Below are positions 25,862 through 35,955 of a stretch of DNA of 64,000 bases, in pieces. Source of the stretch: Adiantum capillus-veneris (taxonomy: Eukaryota > Streptophyta > Polypodiopsida > Polypodiales > Pteridaceae). The stretch spans positions 98,044,747 through 98,108,746 of the forward strand of contig CM043954.1 in assembly GCA_014529385.2 (NCBI GenBank), read 5' to 3'. The first letter of the stretch is position 1. Every line of letters begins with the position of its first letter. Under the pieces are notes generated by a model, which saw nothing but the letters and a program-made list of their open reading frames with translations, made no database searches and had not been told where the DNA came from. Both the position numbers and the translations under genes were made by a program.

Positions 25862-26005
25862 TTTGCGAGGAACTTGGGTTCTTGAGGGTCTTGAGGTTCT
25901 TGAGGTCCTTGATTCGTAAGAATATTGGGTTCTTGAGGTTCTTGAGGTTCTTGAGTCTTGAGGGTCTAGGGTTCTTGGGGTTCTTGAGGTTCTTGAGGTT
26001 TTCTT
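25862..26005. repeat. 9-bp minisatellite GGTTCTTGA
   Basis: About fourteen degenerate copies of GGTTCTTGA or GGGTCTTGA, in the leader between the primer-binding site and gag of the adjacent gypsy fragment. Confidence 0.9.
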
Positions 26006-26328
26006 TCGCTTGCAAATTGCGTTGAGAAGGATCTTCTCTTCACCCGAGTTCTACCCTTTTCTGTGGGCGCACCCCTTGGCGGCCTTGCGCTCACACCAAG
26101 GTTGCTTTTTCCGACCTCACGTCGATTGGCCAGCCGCGAAGTGCACGGTCTGCTCTCAATGAGTGAAAAGACACAAGGGGAGGCTGGACAAGCCCTTCTT
26201 TCTTGGGATTACTGTCACTCTTCAACAAAACACGATTAGAAATCGCCACGCTCAAGTGTACGTGCAATTGCAACAAACAAAAAAAAATCTTGTGGTTCTT
26301 TCCTTGAGTAATGCAGAACACTTCCAAA

Positions 26329-26340
26329 GCTCTGATACCA
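26329..26340 (-). other. Primer-binding site of a gypsy fragment (initiator Met tRNA type)
   Basis: On the - strand this reads TGGTATCAGAGC, one nucleotide after an ...ACA end that would be the LTR end at 26342. A gag fragment follows downstream. To the right lies LINE coding sequence rather than a recognisable LTR. Confidence 0.75.
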
Positions 26341-26344
26341 ATGT

Positions 26345-27456
26345 CTCTCGTCCCACTTGTCCCATGCGTGGTAGCGAACTGAGCTAAAGTCAACCGCTAG
26401 GATATACTTATTCATCCAGTTCTGGGTTCTTGTCGTCCAAGTCCACTTCTTGAACGGTTGGTTCTTAGGCTTCTTGTTTACCAAGGAGCCTATCCAGGTA
26501 GATGAAACCGAGCGGTACTTGTCAAAAGCCCTTGCTCGTTGTCCCCCACAAAAGGCAGATACGGTTGGTATGTTAAACTCGTGATGGAGAGTTGTCGTCC
26601 CTACAGAGGTTGACCTTGCTTCCTTTTCGAGTAATATTCGCACCCCGGTGGCGACGAGGCGCTGCAGAGAGTGAAGGACACACTGATCGTGGGCCCACAT
26701 AATTTCCGCGCCATAACAAATCACTGGATATACGCACGCCTTGAAAACAGTCAGTCAAGACCATATAGGGATGGCTCGGTTCGCTAGTAGGTGCTGACAT
26801 GCGAATAGACTTTTCCTCCCCTTGTCCGCTCGCTCCTTGACGATGCGTTCAATGGAAAAGGTCAAGTCTACGTCGATGCCAAGGTACTTGTACGTTTCAC
26901 CCACTGCAACCATCTCACCACCCAGAATAAAGATACTCATAGAGAGATCCTGCAGGTCTCCGTGGAACACCGTGACCATGCATTTGTCAATTCCAAAGGT
27001 CATGCCCCAGGTCTTTGCCCATTCACTTACCTTGTCAAGGCTCATTTGTAAGCTTTCAAGAGAGTCAGCAAGTAGAACCAAGTCGTCAGCAAAAAGGAGT
27101 CCTTTAATTCTCTTGAGGAGGTTAGGTACTTCACGGCCCCATGTTTCCCCATCTGCGTCTAAAATATCGTTGATGTATATATTGAATAGACAAGGCGATC
27201 CCGGGCATCCTTGGAGGACTCCCCGCAGCACCGGAATCGAATCCGACAGTTCTTCCATGTGTCGGACTTTAATAGAGGTGGACTTGTAGAGCACTTGGAA
27301 AAATCTAAGTGCTCGACCTTGCAGGCCAGCCGCAGCGAGCTTTAGGAACAACGCCTCGTGCGGTACTGTGTCGTACGCCTTCTTGAAATCAATGTAGGCC
27401 GCATAAGTTGGTTTCCCATCCTTATGACGGAAATTAGGATGTTTAAATTTGTGCAC
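26345..27456 (-). pseudogene. Non-LTR retrotransposon (LINE) reverse transcriptase, 5'-truncated
   Basis: The - strand frame begins near 27456 with YAAYIDFKKAYDTVPHEAL, then VLQGCPGSPCLFNIYINDI and LLFADDLVLLA, the conserved boxes of LINE reverse transcriptases including the FADD catalytic motif. After an in-frame TGA at 26755-26757 the same frame continues through a typical post-RT region (CYGAEIMW, TSVGTTTLHHEFNIP) to about 26345. The N-terminal endonuclease is absent, as in 5'-truncated copies. It has no visible 3' UTR or poly(A) and abuts the primer-binding site of an LTR element. Inactive. Confidence 0.85.
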
Positions 27457-28183
27457 TTGAGATCAGGAACTGTAGATCTACAAGAATTGATAAAAGCAAT
27501 CAAAAAAAAGACATCTCTGACGCGCCATATGACGGGTGGCATGAAGCATCGCGAAGGAGTTGTTCTATGAGCTCCTTGGGAGAGACCAAGAAATGGGTAT
27601 TCCCAATGCCTTGCGAGATAGGTGACGAGAGCATTGATTAGGGAATATTGCATCCAAGGACGCTTGGGGTGTGTTTGTAAGCATTGTCTTCAACTGATAA
27701 GATTTATTGAGTCTCCTAGCCAAATTTGGCAACAAGCGACCCCCCTATTGCTGCCAAACTACTACATCTATAAATTCAGCCCTAGCGCCCCAGTTTGAGA
27801 AGACATTTTACCAGCGCTAACAAGAAGAGGAGGTTATGCCACGATAGATCAGTTCTCTCGACAAGTTTGCAAACGGAGGTTGCTTTCCGTGCTAGCAGCA
27901 CAGGTTATGATTTGTACATGAGTTCTACAAGTGTTTGCTTTTGTGTTTGTAGCTACAGCACGACAAGGGTTCAATCAGTCTAGAATAGGAAGTAATCTAG
28001 CACCTTTGTGAGTCTGTTCGCAAACCGTGCATGTCCAAACACTTAGTGTAGATGCATATCCTCTAATTGCACACAGCATGATCATAAGCATTCCCATCAG
28101 AATCCTTCAAAGGAATTTTCCAGTGCATTTAGCCTATTTTACCTATTTTTGACATTTTTCACTTATTATTTTTAAGTGACTTT
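27457..28183. other. Spacer with no supported gene
   Basis: Only short frames without recognisable similarity. The stretch 27460-27650 may be decayed LINE sequence. Confidence 0.4.
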
Positions 28184-28975
28184 TGTTGGAAAGTAGGTAG
28201 GGCAAATTGAGTAAGTTTGTAATAAGCAAACCTAGACTAGCACTAATTGGCAGAAGAGGCAGCAGGAGCTCCATCACTCAACAGGCAACTTCTCGGCAAG
28301 AACCCCTTGGTGGTTTTCCCCTCCAAGCAGAAGACCCCCATGCTAGCGTTTCCATCCTCATCACTTAGCATCACAAAACCTAGCGTTTTCAACAGATCCT
28401 CACCGCAGAGCGATCACAAGACAGAGCATTTTCAATAGACATCCATTGCCATGCTTCAGCCAGCCTAGCGTTTTTCATCCCAGCAAGAAGCACCACAGAT
28501 TTCAGCCCTTGGCGATATTTCAGCAGGTCCATTTCAGCGTTTTTCCTCAGCCCATTAAGCCCCACAGTAGCAACAGTTTTTCAGCCATAAAGACCACCAA
28601 AATCAGCGTTTTCCATAGCGTTTTCTGCAACAGCAGATTTTAGCCATTAGCATTTTTGGACAGCAGATAAAGACCATCAGATTTCAGCCCTTGGATCGGT
28701 CTCGCCATCACCGTCGTCGTCATCGATCTAGCCTAGACTTGCATCAGTCACATGCATCCCCTTGTACTAGTTTGTGCAATCAATAGTAGACCACTCTCCG
28801 ACGAGAGTGGGGCCTTCGGAGGAGGGTTTTACGTCGTCTCTGGTGTCATATTCTCTTCTCTCTCTTATCTCTCAGTCTCATACACTTGCACGCACAGTGT
28901 CCATTCACCTTGTTTGTAATCATTACACTCTCATTAAGAACGGAAGGCTCTCCCTTCCATAAGAACAAAAGAAAC
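28184..28975 (+). repeat. Possible LTR or solo LTR of copia type
   Basis: It starts TGTTGGAAAGTAGG, a common copia LTR start, and near 28750-28870 has GGGTTTTACGTC and CTCTCTTATCTCTC like an R-U5 region. No primer-binding site and no target duplication were found, and the right end is uncertain. Alternating GCGTTTT and CAGCAGATTTCAGCC motifs repeat in its middle. Confidence 0.3.
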
Positions 28976-29039
28976 ATTGAGCACAGTTCGGAGCACTCAT
29001 CTTGAGCAAAGTTACATTCATTCCGCTGCACCTTACACC

Positions 29040-29652
29040 TTTTTAGGGCACTTCGCGGAGATATGTCCAGTTTCCCCGCATCCAAAGCACTTCCCTTCTC
29101 AGATGAAGCAAGCCCGCTCCTGAGGAGTAAACTTGGGTCGTGCATCCTTCTTTTCTGGGTTGCTCTTTCTCTTTCTACTTTCATTTGTCGAAGTTTGTTC
29201 AGCTCTTTGTGTCATGATCTCATCGGTGGGGTAGGTCAAACTGCTAGAGTGAATGGCAAAACCCCGTTTCGCATGACTCATCAACTGCTGAATAGAAGCT
29301 GACTTTTGTTCCAAACAGTGATCTCGGATCTTTGTAGGAAGACCCAAGGTAAACCGCTCAATCTGTTCCTTGAACGAGATCTTCTTAAATGAAGAGGTGG
29401 GTAGAAAAGAGCTCCAGAATCTCTCGCAATAAGCGTCCACTATATCCTTCCTGGTCATCCGAAGATAATTCCAAGCAGCTCGTATATCGCGTTTATACTC
29501 TCGAGTCGACCACTTTTTGACGCACAGAACAAAGCTGAAAAGCACAGTAAAAAGCAGAAGAAAGGCACTGACTTCCAGGGTTATTTGGGTCGTCAGTCGA
29601 CTTTTGAAAAGGCAAAGAAACAGAAGAAGCGTGTTCAATTTGAAGGAGTACC

Positions 29653-29684
<32 letters not shown>

Positions 29685-30860
29685 CTTCTTCTTCTTCTAG
29701 CTCATCTGACTCGAGCGAAAAAGACGGAAAAGGTAAAATGCGAAGCAAAAAGCAACGCTTTGGAAAGGGCAAAGAAGTCTAAGTCTCGCCCCGTGAGTGA
29801 CAGTTCTACAGAGGACTCGTCTACAGACAGTTCAACTCTGACGACAGCAACTTTTATGCAAAGAAGAAGAATTTTTATAAAGCCAACCAGTATGACTTTC
29901 TGGAAGACAAAAGCAAGAAAGTCCGAGAGTTTAAGGAAGGTGGACAGTCAATTAAATTTGACACGTTTTCTGATTATAGAGATGCTTCGAAGGCTTTGTC
30001 TTTTGTACAGCAATTTGACATCGCTTTCGCGGGAGGGCGTTACTCAAAGCACTCTAAGATTCGGAGAGCTACCTCTTATTTTAAGGGGAATGCTCGAACT
30101 TGGTGGTCCACGCTTCTAATAAGCAAGACTACGCCAATTAAATAGCTGAAATTCAAGAGGCTTTTTATTTCTTCTTCTTTGCATAAAAGTTGATGTCGTC
30201 AAAGTCTGAACTGTCTGTAGACGAGTCCTCTGTAGAACTGTCACTCACAGGGCAAGATTTAAACTTCTTTGCCCTTTCCGAAGCGTTGCTTTTTGCTTCG
30301 CTTTTTACCTTTTTTGTCTTCTTCGCTCGAGTCAGATGAACTAGAAGAACTATCAGAAGAAGAAGAAGAAGAAGTAGGTACTCCTTCAAATCGAACACAC
30401 TTCTTTTGTTTCTTTGCCTTTTCAAAAGTCGACTGACGACCCAAATAACCCGAGAAGTCAATGCCTTTCTTCTGCTTTTTGCCATGCTTTTCAGCTTTGT
30501 TCTGCGCATCAAAAAGCTAAGCAATTTGTGCATCAACCACCTCTTCTAATTCCTTCTCTGTATACTTCTTGGGAGTAGAAGGTTTCTTGAGAGCGGGTTT
30601 GGAGATTGTTTTGTGGTTTTCTGCCACTACGTGTGCACCTCCTCGAGAGAAGTCTTGCTCATATACTTAGCCAATTTTGGGTCCTTGGCAAAATTAAGCA
30701 TCATCTTCGTTGCATCGCCAATCAATTGTCGGAGCTCCATCTCTTGACGCTTCGCCTGAGTAGGCCGAGGCGGGCCATACTCCTTGCCGGAATCTTTGTT
30801 GGGATCCCTTCTCGCATCTCTGGATGTAGAAGAAGCCGACTGATCTTTGCCTGAAGCCAT
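29040..30860 (-). pseudogene. gypsy gag with inverted duplicated middle
   Basis: The N-terminus is at 30860 (MASGKDQSASSTSRD, then GPPRPTQAKRQEMELRQLIG). Its Ser-rich, Lys-rich middle runs to 30175. The next segment (29512-30172) is in + orientation and repeats that middle plus the following part (FDIAFAGGRYSKHSK, WWSTLLISKT). The - strand reading resumes at 29510 (DIRAAWNYLRMTRKDIV) and ends with a CCHC knuckle, CFGCGETGHISAKC, preceded by an in-frame TGA. No gag protein can be made. Confidence 0.85.
29512..30528. repeat. Long inverted repeat: about 355-bp arms, about 300-bp spacer
   Basis: Arms are 29512-29869 (+) and 30173-30528 (-), roughly 93% identical over the stretch I compared (CGCAGAACAAAGCTGAAAAG and following). 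The spacer is unique gag sequence. Confidence 0.85.
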
Positions 30861-30930
30861 AGGTGCCGCGGAAAAAATTTAGGGATCGGATTTCCCGTAG
30901 AAGAGAAATCAACCGTGCTCTGATACCACA

Positions 30931-31876
30931 GTAGCAGACTTGGACACTCCAAGTCAAGAATCTACCACGACAATACAAATAAATACTTCAAAACAGTTCA
31001 CAGTTCAAAATTGATTCGACACTGGCCCGACGGAGTTCCGTACCTAGAGATATTGGCCCCAAAGTCTGGTGCCCCTTTCGGTATTTCTTTTTATATTAAT
31101 CCGTGTTCAAAGTACAAGAGTGCGGGCAGGCGCTCACACTCAGACTCTACGTCCAGATGCTCTGAGTTATGAAAGGCCAAACCCGCATATTTAAAGAGTG
31201 CAAGGGATACCAAAAGCAGAGCCCCAAAAGCTTGTAAACTCAAAAGCCCTTTTAAAATAAAGAAGGAGCTTTCCTTTTTTTTCTCTCTCAAGCAAGGTGG
31301 TACCAAACGTATTGCACGTGGCGTATATGTACGTACAAGAAAATTTTTTACGTACGTAAAAATACGTACCCTTGTAAAAAAACCGCAAAGTACTAAATTT
31401 TCTAGGACATTTCCAATAAAAAACATGAGAGAAGCCAACAACTTATAGAGACATTCAAAGACACGTTTTACAAGACAACCATATACTGTGTAACTATTGC
31501 AAGAGATTTGGATTTTTATTTTAAATCAACACTGTACGGGCTTCCCACACCCAAAAAAAAAAAAAACGGTGTACGGATCGTTCCGTACGGTGCTGATCCG
31601 TACATAACGTCCGTACAGTTCGGAACGGATCAGTACATACGTTTTGATCCAACCTTGCTCTCAAGCCATACTTTTCACAAAATAAAGCAAACAAAAGCTC
31701 TCTCTCTTTCTTCAATTGCGTAGCATAATACAGCAAAAGCTACCGCTAATCAGCCCGCCAAACACGAAAGTCCGTACAGCTGCGAAAAATCACAGGATTT
31801 CGTACGACAGTGCCACGTGTCGGCCCCGTCGGAAATCCGCAGCCACGTCAGCATTTTCTACCGGGGTATCCTGACA
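30931..31876 (-). repeat. LTR of the gypsy fragment, long U3
   Basis: The left edge (AGTAGCAGACTTGGACACTC) matches the TGTAACAGACTTGG edge of the main element. The right edge is GGGGTATCCTGACA at 31876, preceded by GCCACGTCAGC, which matches the GCCACGTCATC near the main element's LTR edge. About 946 bp against 510-530 bp in the main element. Confidence 0.65.
31329..31805. promoter_or_regulatory. GTAC-rich cluster in LTR U3 (possible SBP/SPL sites)
   Basis: Thirteen GTAC cores occur in 477 bp; about two are expected by chance. One, TACGTACAA at 31331-31339 or its immediate overlap, fits the SBP-box consensus TNCGTACAA, and TCCGTACA occurs several times. Palindromes such as TTCCGTACGG and GATCC/GGATC pairs are frequent. 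The stretch lies in the U3 promoter part of an LTR, which is where activator sites would be. Confidence 0.45.
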
Positions 31877-33258
31877 ATTTTTTGGCATTGCTTTTGGACC
31901 AGAAGCTTTTGAGTTTGAAGGCTTTTCATGTAAACTGCTTTTGGGGCCTAGGGCCTTCAAATATGAGGCCATGGACTCATTCTCTAGCATGCTTCCTAGA
32001 GAAGGTGCAGAGTCTCGAGTTCAGCTTGTACTGTGTTGATGTAATCTAAAGAACTACCGAAAGGGGCGCCAAGGTTTGGGGTCAATACTCTCTGGGGTGG
32101 AATTCCGCCACTCTGTGTCGCTGTCGTCTCTCTCTCTCAGTTCAATTGTTATTGAAGTGCTAAAAGTCTGTTCAGTCTGTTCTTTTCTTTTGGCACGTGG
32201 TGCCCGTCTTGTGACAGAGGTGCGCGAGAGCGAAATCATCATGCTACATAAGACAAGGGAGAAGGCAAGCTTTCAATTAAAGCTATGATCACCTGCACCC
32301 ACTACTCACACACACTTGTTTTCACTTGTAGAGCAAAAATCAATCCCCCCTCTCAAAATGGGCACCCCCTCTTTAAGCGATTCTGGAAAAATCACCTAGA
32401 GCCACCATGTGTCCACTTTGCCTCTTTTGAGTTAAAGTGTAGTGAGGGGCCTAAATGACTTTGAACTGAGCCTAGACACCCTTTTACTCCTCGGATTCAC
32501 TCGGAGCTGCCCTGTGTCCAATTTGCCTCTTTTAAGTTAAATTCCTAGTATCCACCCACTGTAAAAAGAGCTCCTGTCACACGAGGTTGTGGCAATCACT
32601 AACCTTGGTTGTTGGTTTCTTTCCCTTGATTTTTATTTAATATTTGGGACCCTCTTTTTGGAGTGACAAATGGTCGGACATTGTGTGGCCAGTGTGAAAT
32701 GGCCGACGGCCAAGAGTTTCACCCACAGTCGGGAAGGGGAGGCCGCCACAAGGTGGTCGGGGAAGTTGGCTTTTGGAATCCGAGTCATTTAGGCCCCTCG
32801 CTACACTTTATAAATGTATTTGGTATATACTTCAAGCCTAAAAGCTTAACCAAAACCCTTTAAAAACTAACTTTTATACTATCAGTCTAATTTCCAAGTG
32901 TATGGTCAAAGTAAAAGATCCTTTTGCAAACCTTAGGCTCACTGCTCAACCTCCCAGTCCAAGTTTACATCTAGCATCAGCAATTACAAAGATTTGCGAC
33001 AAAATACAATTGCCTTGGGCCGACAACAGAGCCAATTGGGTCATAAGAGTCCAATCTTCTCAACCACAATGGATCAAATAGAATTTTGTTTAGCAACATG
33101 GCATTGCAGTGTTGCGCATCATTCTCACAGAGATCAAGAGTGGTAGAATCAACAATGGACTGGTGAGCAGAGATAGAACCATAGTCGAGCAAGTAGACAT
33201 GGTCATGGGTGGTAATGGCCAAACATAAAAATAAAAGCGAAAGGATTGATGTGACATT
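31877..33258. other. Spacer between gypsy copies, with LTR remnant and small foldback
   Basis: A 27-bp inverted pair lies at 32434-32460 and 32783-32809 (AAAGTGTAGTGAGGGGCCTA...), one mismatch. A 99-codon - strand frame at 33276-32977 is not recognised and runs into the LTR. No gene called. Confidence 0.6.
32056..32110 (+). repeat. Remnant of a related gypsy LTR, opposite orientation
   Basis: ACCGAAAGGGGCGCCAAGG, then TTTGGGGTCAATA and GTGGAATTCCGCCA, is the reverse complement of the LTR stretch found at 31050-31080, 33355-33415 and 44690-44750. Confidence 0.7.
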
Positions 33259-33768
33259 TGTAACAGACTTGGACACTCCAAGTCAAGAATCAACCGCGAC
33301 AGCACCAAATAACCACTTCAAAACAATTCACAGATCACAATAGATTTGCACTGGCCTGGCGGAGTTCCGTCCCTAGAGATATTGGCCCCAAAGACTGGCG
33401 CCCCTTTCGGTATTTCTTTTTGTATTAATCAATCATCAAAGTACAAGATAGCGGTTAGGGTTTCACTCTCAGACTCTGCGTCCAGATGCTCTGAGAAGTG
33501 AGGCCCTCACCACTAATTTAAAGGTTACAAGGGATGCCCAAAAGCAGAGCCCCAAAAGCTTTTAAAATAAAAAGCATCAGTTCTCTCTCTCTTAGAGAGT
33601 CTTTTTCTCTTTTTTTTATAAAAAAAAGTAAAATTCGCGTCGCTCATCATTTTCCCAAAAAAAAAAAAAAGCCTCTGCGATTTTCCGAAAATCAGGGTTT
33701 TTGGCAAAAATTAGGGTTTGCAAGAATTTTAGGGTTTCTGATGTCCGCCACGTCATCACTTTGTGACA
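33259..33768 (-). repeat. 3' LTR of gypsy element
   Basis: 510 bp. On the + strand it starts TGTAACAGACTTGG and ends CACTTTGTGACA. The purine tract adjoins it at 33769-33780. Confidence 0.9.
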
Positions 33769-34399
33769 TACCCCCCTCTTGAAAGCATTGTAATCGACCG
33801 CGATTACGCCTGCAAAACCGACAAAAGCCATAAACCTTCTTAGCAGACACTGACTGTTAGTACCTACGTACTAGGAACACACATCTAGCACATGTACAAA
33901 ATCGACAGTCACATCACACGACATCACAAGACATCACAGGACATCACATGACATTCAACATTCATTCGGATCTTAGACCATGATTTATCGGCAATGTAGC
34001 TAGCAATCACATCTAGGTCCAATCGGGACCTCATCGATGTCCGATTGACTAACCCCTATTGCAACCATGTCTATTCGAGATCAATCAGACCAAAATGCTG
34101 CAGTCATTTCGTCTATCAGTTCCTGCACTCACAAGAAGTCGAGAACAAATCAGTATCGTAATCAGGAATTCCATTTCATAAAGTCATCCAGCAGAATACT
34201 GTCAGCTCTCAGTATCCCTCAAGCTCAAAGAGACATCAGTGACTTTAGTATCAAAATCAAGGCATCTGTTGACAAAGGAGCAGAGTAACTCCCCTCTTGT
34301 GCATCCCACTGCACCAGATCTTCGGCCAAGCTGAGTTTCTGGGTTCCGTTTGGAGTAGACTATGCTAAACCAAAACATCGAGGTAAAGTTTCACAATCC

Positions 34400-34602
34400 G
34401 AGGAGTATCTGCTAGGTCCTCCTCCTCCATCCACTTCGCATCAAATGCAGGAAAGTTCTTGAATTTAACCAAGAACCGCCTTCGGACTTTACCTTTCTTC
34501 GTATCCGTATGTGCCAAAATCTATTCAAGAACAAGGGTCTCCTCGTTTTCTTCCACTGCGGGTTGCTCATCAGGCTCCCCATCATCAGGCACATCACCCG
34601 TA
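34400..34602 (-). pseudogene. Chromodomain end of gypsy pol
   Basis: The - strand reading contains FLVKFKNFPAFDAKWMEEED, a chromodomain of the chromovirus type, and ends at about 34385. It is cut from the integrase by the copia insertion at 34603. Confidence 0.8.
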
Positions 34603-34607
34603 ACAGG
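34603..34607. other. Target duplication ACAGG, left copy
   Basis: Identical ACAGG follows the copia right LTR at 39289-39293. Confidence 0.9.
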
Positions 34608-34834
34608 TGTTACCATATACATGTAGTAGTGATATGTGTGAACGCACTAGGACCGCCGGGGCATTTTTTTCCTCTTTAGGAGGTTTTTTCCCCTGTGCAT
34701 TGTATATACGCCCATCACTCTAGGGCTAATAATCTTTCCATTGCACACTAAGTAATACACTCTCGATTGTGTGCCTTGAGCTTCCTTCGTCTTCTCCAAG
34801 CTGTGTGTGTTTCTCTGCAACCCTAATTCCAACA
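34608..34834 (+). repeat. 5' LTR of nested copia
   Basis: 227 bp, TG...CA ends. Confidence 0.95.
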
Positions 34835-34836
34835 AT

Positions 34837-34848
34837 TGGTATCAGAGC
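34837..34848 (+). other. Primer-binding site of nested copia
   Basis: TGGTATCAGAGC, complementary to the 3' end of plant initiator methionine tRNA, two nucleotides after the LTR. Confidence 0.9.
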
Positions 34849-35196
34849 AGGTCACGTCCTCCCGGGCTTAGTCGCCAACTGCTCCAGCACACGCATGCTC
34901 ACTTTCTCCGATTTCAGTGAGCTTTGGCGAGCGGTCGCAGGTCGACAAAAATTTTGGGAAAGCTCAAATTCGCAGGTCTGCTCAGAATTTTGATTTGGAC
35001 TCATTTCGGCCTCCGTTTCCACAACAGGAAGTACTGCACAGGCTATTTCGTCATTTTGTGCAAAATTTTTGTCAGTGCCGTTTTCTGTATAACAGGTGCC
35101 TTATAGTCTTCTAGGGTTTGTGCTATATAGCACAGGTTGTTCCCGCTCCGTTTCTCCTATTTTCGGGCAGTTTTCACATCAGGTGCAGCATTTACC

Positions 35197-35955
35197 ATGG
35201 CTGACAACAACAACACAGATGTGTTCAAGATGTTTGCTGCTGAGGATAGGTTGGATGGGGACAACTACCCTATGTGGGCTTATATGATGCAACATGTTCT
35301 TGTGTCAAAGGGGGTCTGGAACATTGTGCAGGGCATTGATGTACGTCCTGATTCTGAGGATGTAGGAGATGTTGAGGATGTTGCAGGTCTTGCTGCAAGG
35401 ATTGCAACTGTTAGAGTTGTTTTGCCTACGGCAGAACAAGCTCGTTGGGATGTTAAGGATGCGCAGGCTCATGCATTGATTGCGTTGTCTGTGAAGCGCA
35501 CCATTGTTCCTCACATCCGTTCTGCAAAATCTGCAAAACAGGCTTGGGATATTTTAGCAGGTCTTTATGCAAGCCGCAATGAGGCTAAAATTGCTTTGCT
35601 GCGTAAAGAGCTGGAGTCGAAGATTATGCATGAGGAAGATGATATGGACACTTTCCTTGCTAGTGTCAAGGATATCAATGAGCAGCTTATTTCTGCAGGT
35701 GAAGTCATTTCAGACAGTTCCCTTGTGCAGACGGTTCTTGATGCCTTACCAGATTCCTACCAGACATTTGCTAGTACTTGGAGACTGATGACCCAAGGAA
35801 ATCCTGAAGTTGTCAAGTTTGATGCATTATACACATTGCTGTTGCAAGAGTCACTTTCTAGAAAAAACAGGACTAGGCAGCGTGCAGTCGAACAGGCCTT
35901 TATTGCTTCTCAAAGAAAGGGTGGTAACAGTAATGCAGCCACTTCTTATTGCTAA
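35197..35955 (+). CDS. copia gag, truncated before the zinc knuckle
   Basis: The start is ATG in ACCATGG at 35197; 252 residues. The N-terminus (FAAEDRLDGDNYPMWAYMM) is the typical copia gag opening. The UBN2/retrotrans_gag-type helical core follows, with AWDILAGLYAS, LRKELESKIMHEEDDMDTFL and VLDALPDSYQTF. The frame ends at 35955 shortly after GGNSN. No CCHC knuckle is present, and the protease active site that should follow is absent as well. An internal deletion near 35930-35945 has joined gag to pre-integrase sequence out of frame. Confidence 0.85.
   Translation: MADNNNTDVFKMFAAEDRLDGDNYPMWAYMMQHVLVSKGVWNIVQGIDVRPDSEDVGDVEDVAGLAARIATVRVVLPTAEQARWDVKDAQAHALIALSVKRTIVPHIRSAKSAKQAWDILAGLYASRNEAKIALLRKELESKIMHEEDDMDTFLASVKDINEQLISAGEVISDSSLVQTVLDALPDSYQTFASTWRLMTQGNPEVVKFDALYTLLLQESLSRKNRTRQRAVEQAFIASQRKGGNSNAATSYC

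Larger units (their letters stand above)
28976..31876 (-). mobile_element. Ty3/gypsy fragment with rearranged gag, related to the 33259-45121 element
   Basis: In - orientation it has a 5' LTR (30931-31876), a primer-binding site TGGTATCAGAGC (30929-30918), and gag up to a zinc knuckle near 29040. Pol and a 3' LTR are absent, so it is truncated at about 28976. Part of gag is inverted. LTR positions 30931 to about 31270 match the other element's LTR, while the U3 part differs. Confidence 0.8.

Noticed and set aside
25677-26387. + strand frames over the gypsy gag and leader
   Set aside because: They are shadows of the - strand gag and of the GGTTCTTGA minisatellite.
29585-29782. Poly-Ser frame as a separate gene
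   Set aside because: It is the Ser-rich middle of gypsy gag in the inverted segment.
32977-33276. 99-codon - strand frame as the missing HPAT exon
   Set aside because: It shows no match to the expected HPAT C-terminal region and begins inside the gypsy LTR.
33890-33955. ACATCACA repeats as a CRISPR-like or regulatory array
   Set aside because: Short imperfect repeats with no spacers, in plant nuclear DNA inside a retroelement.
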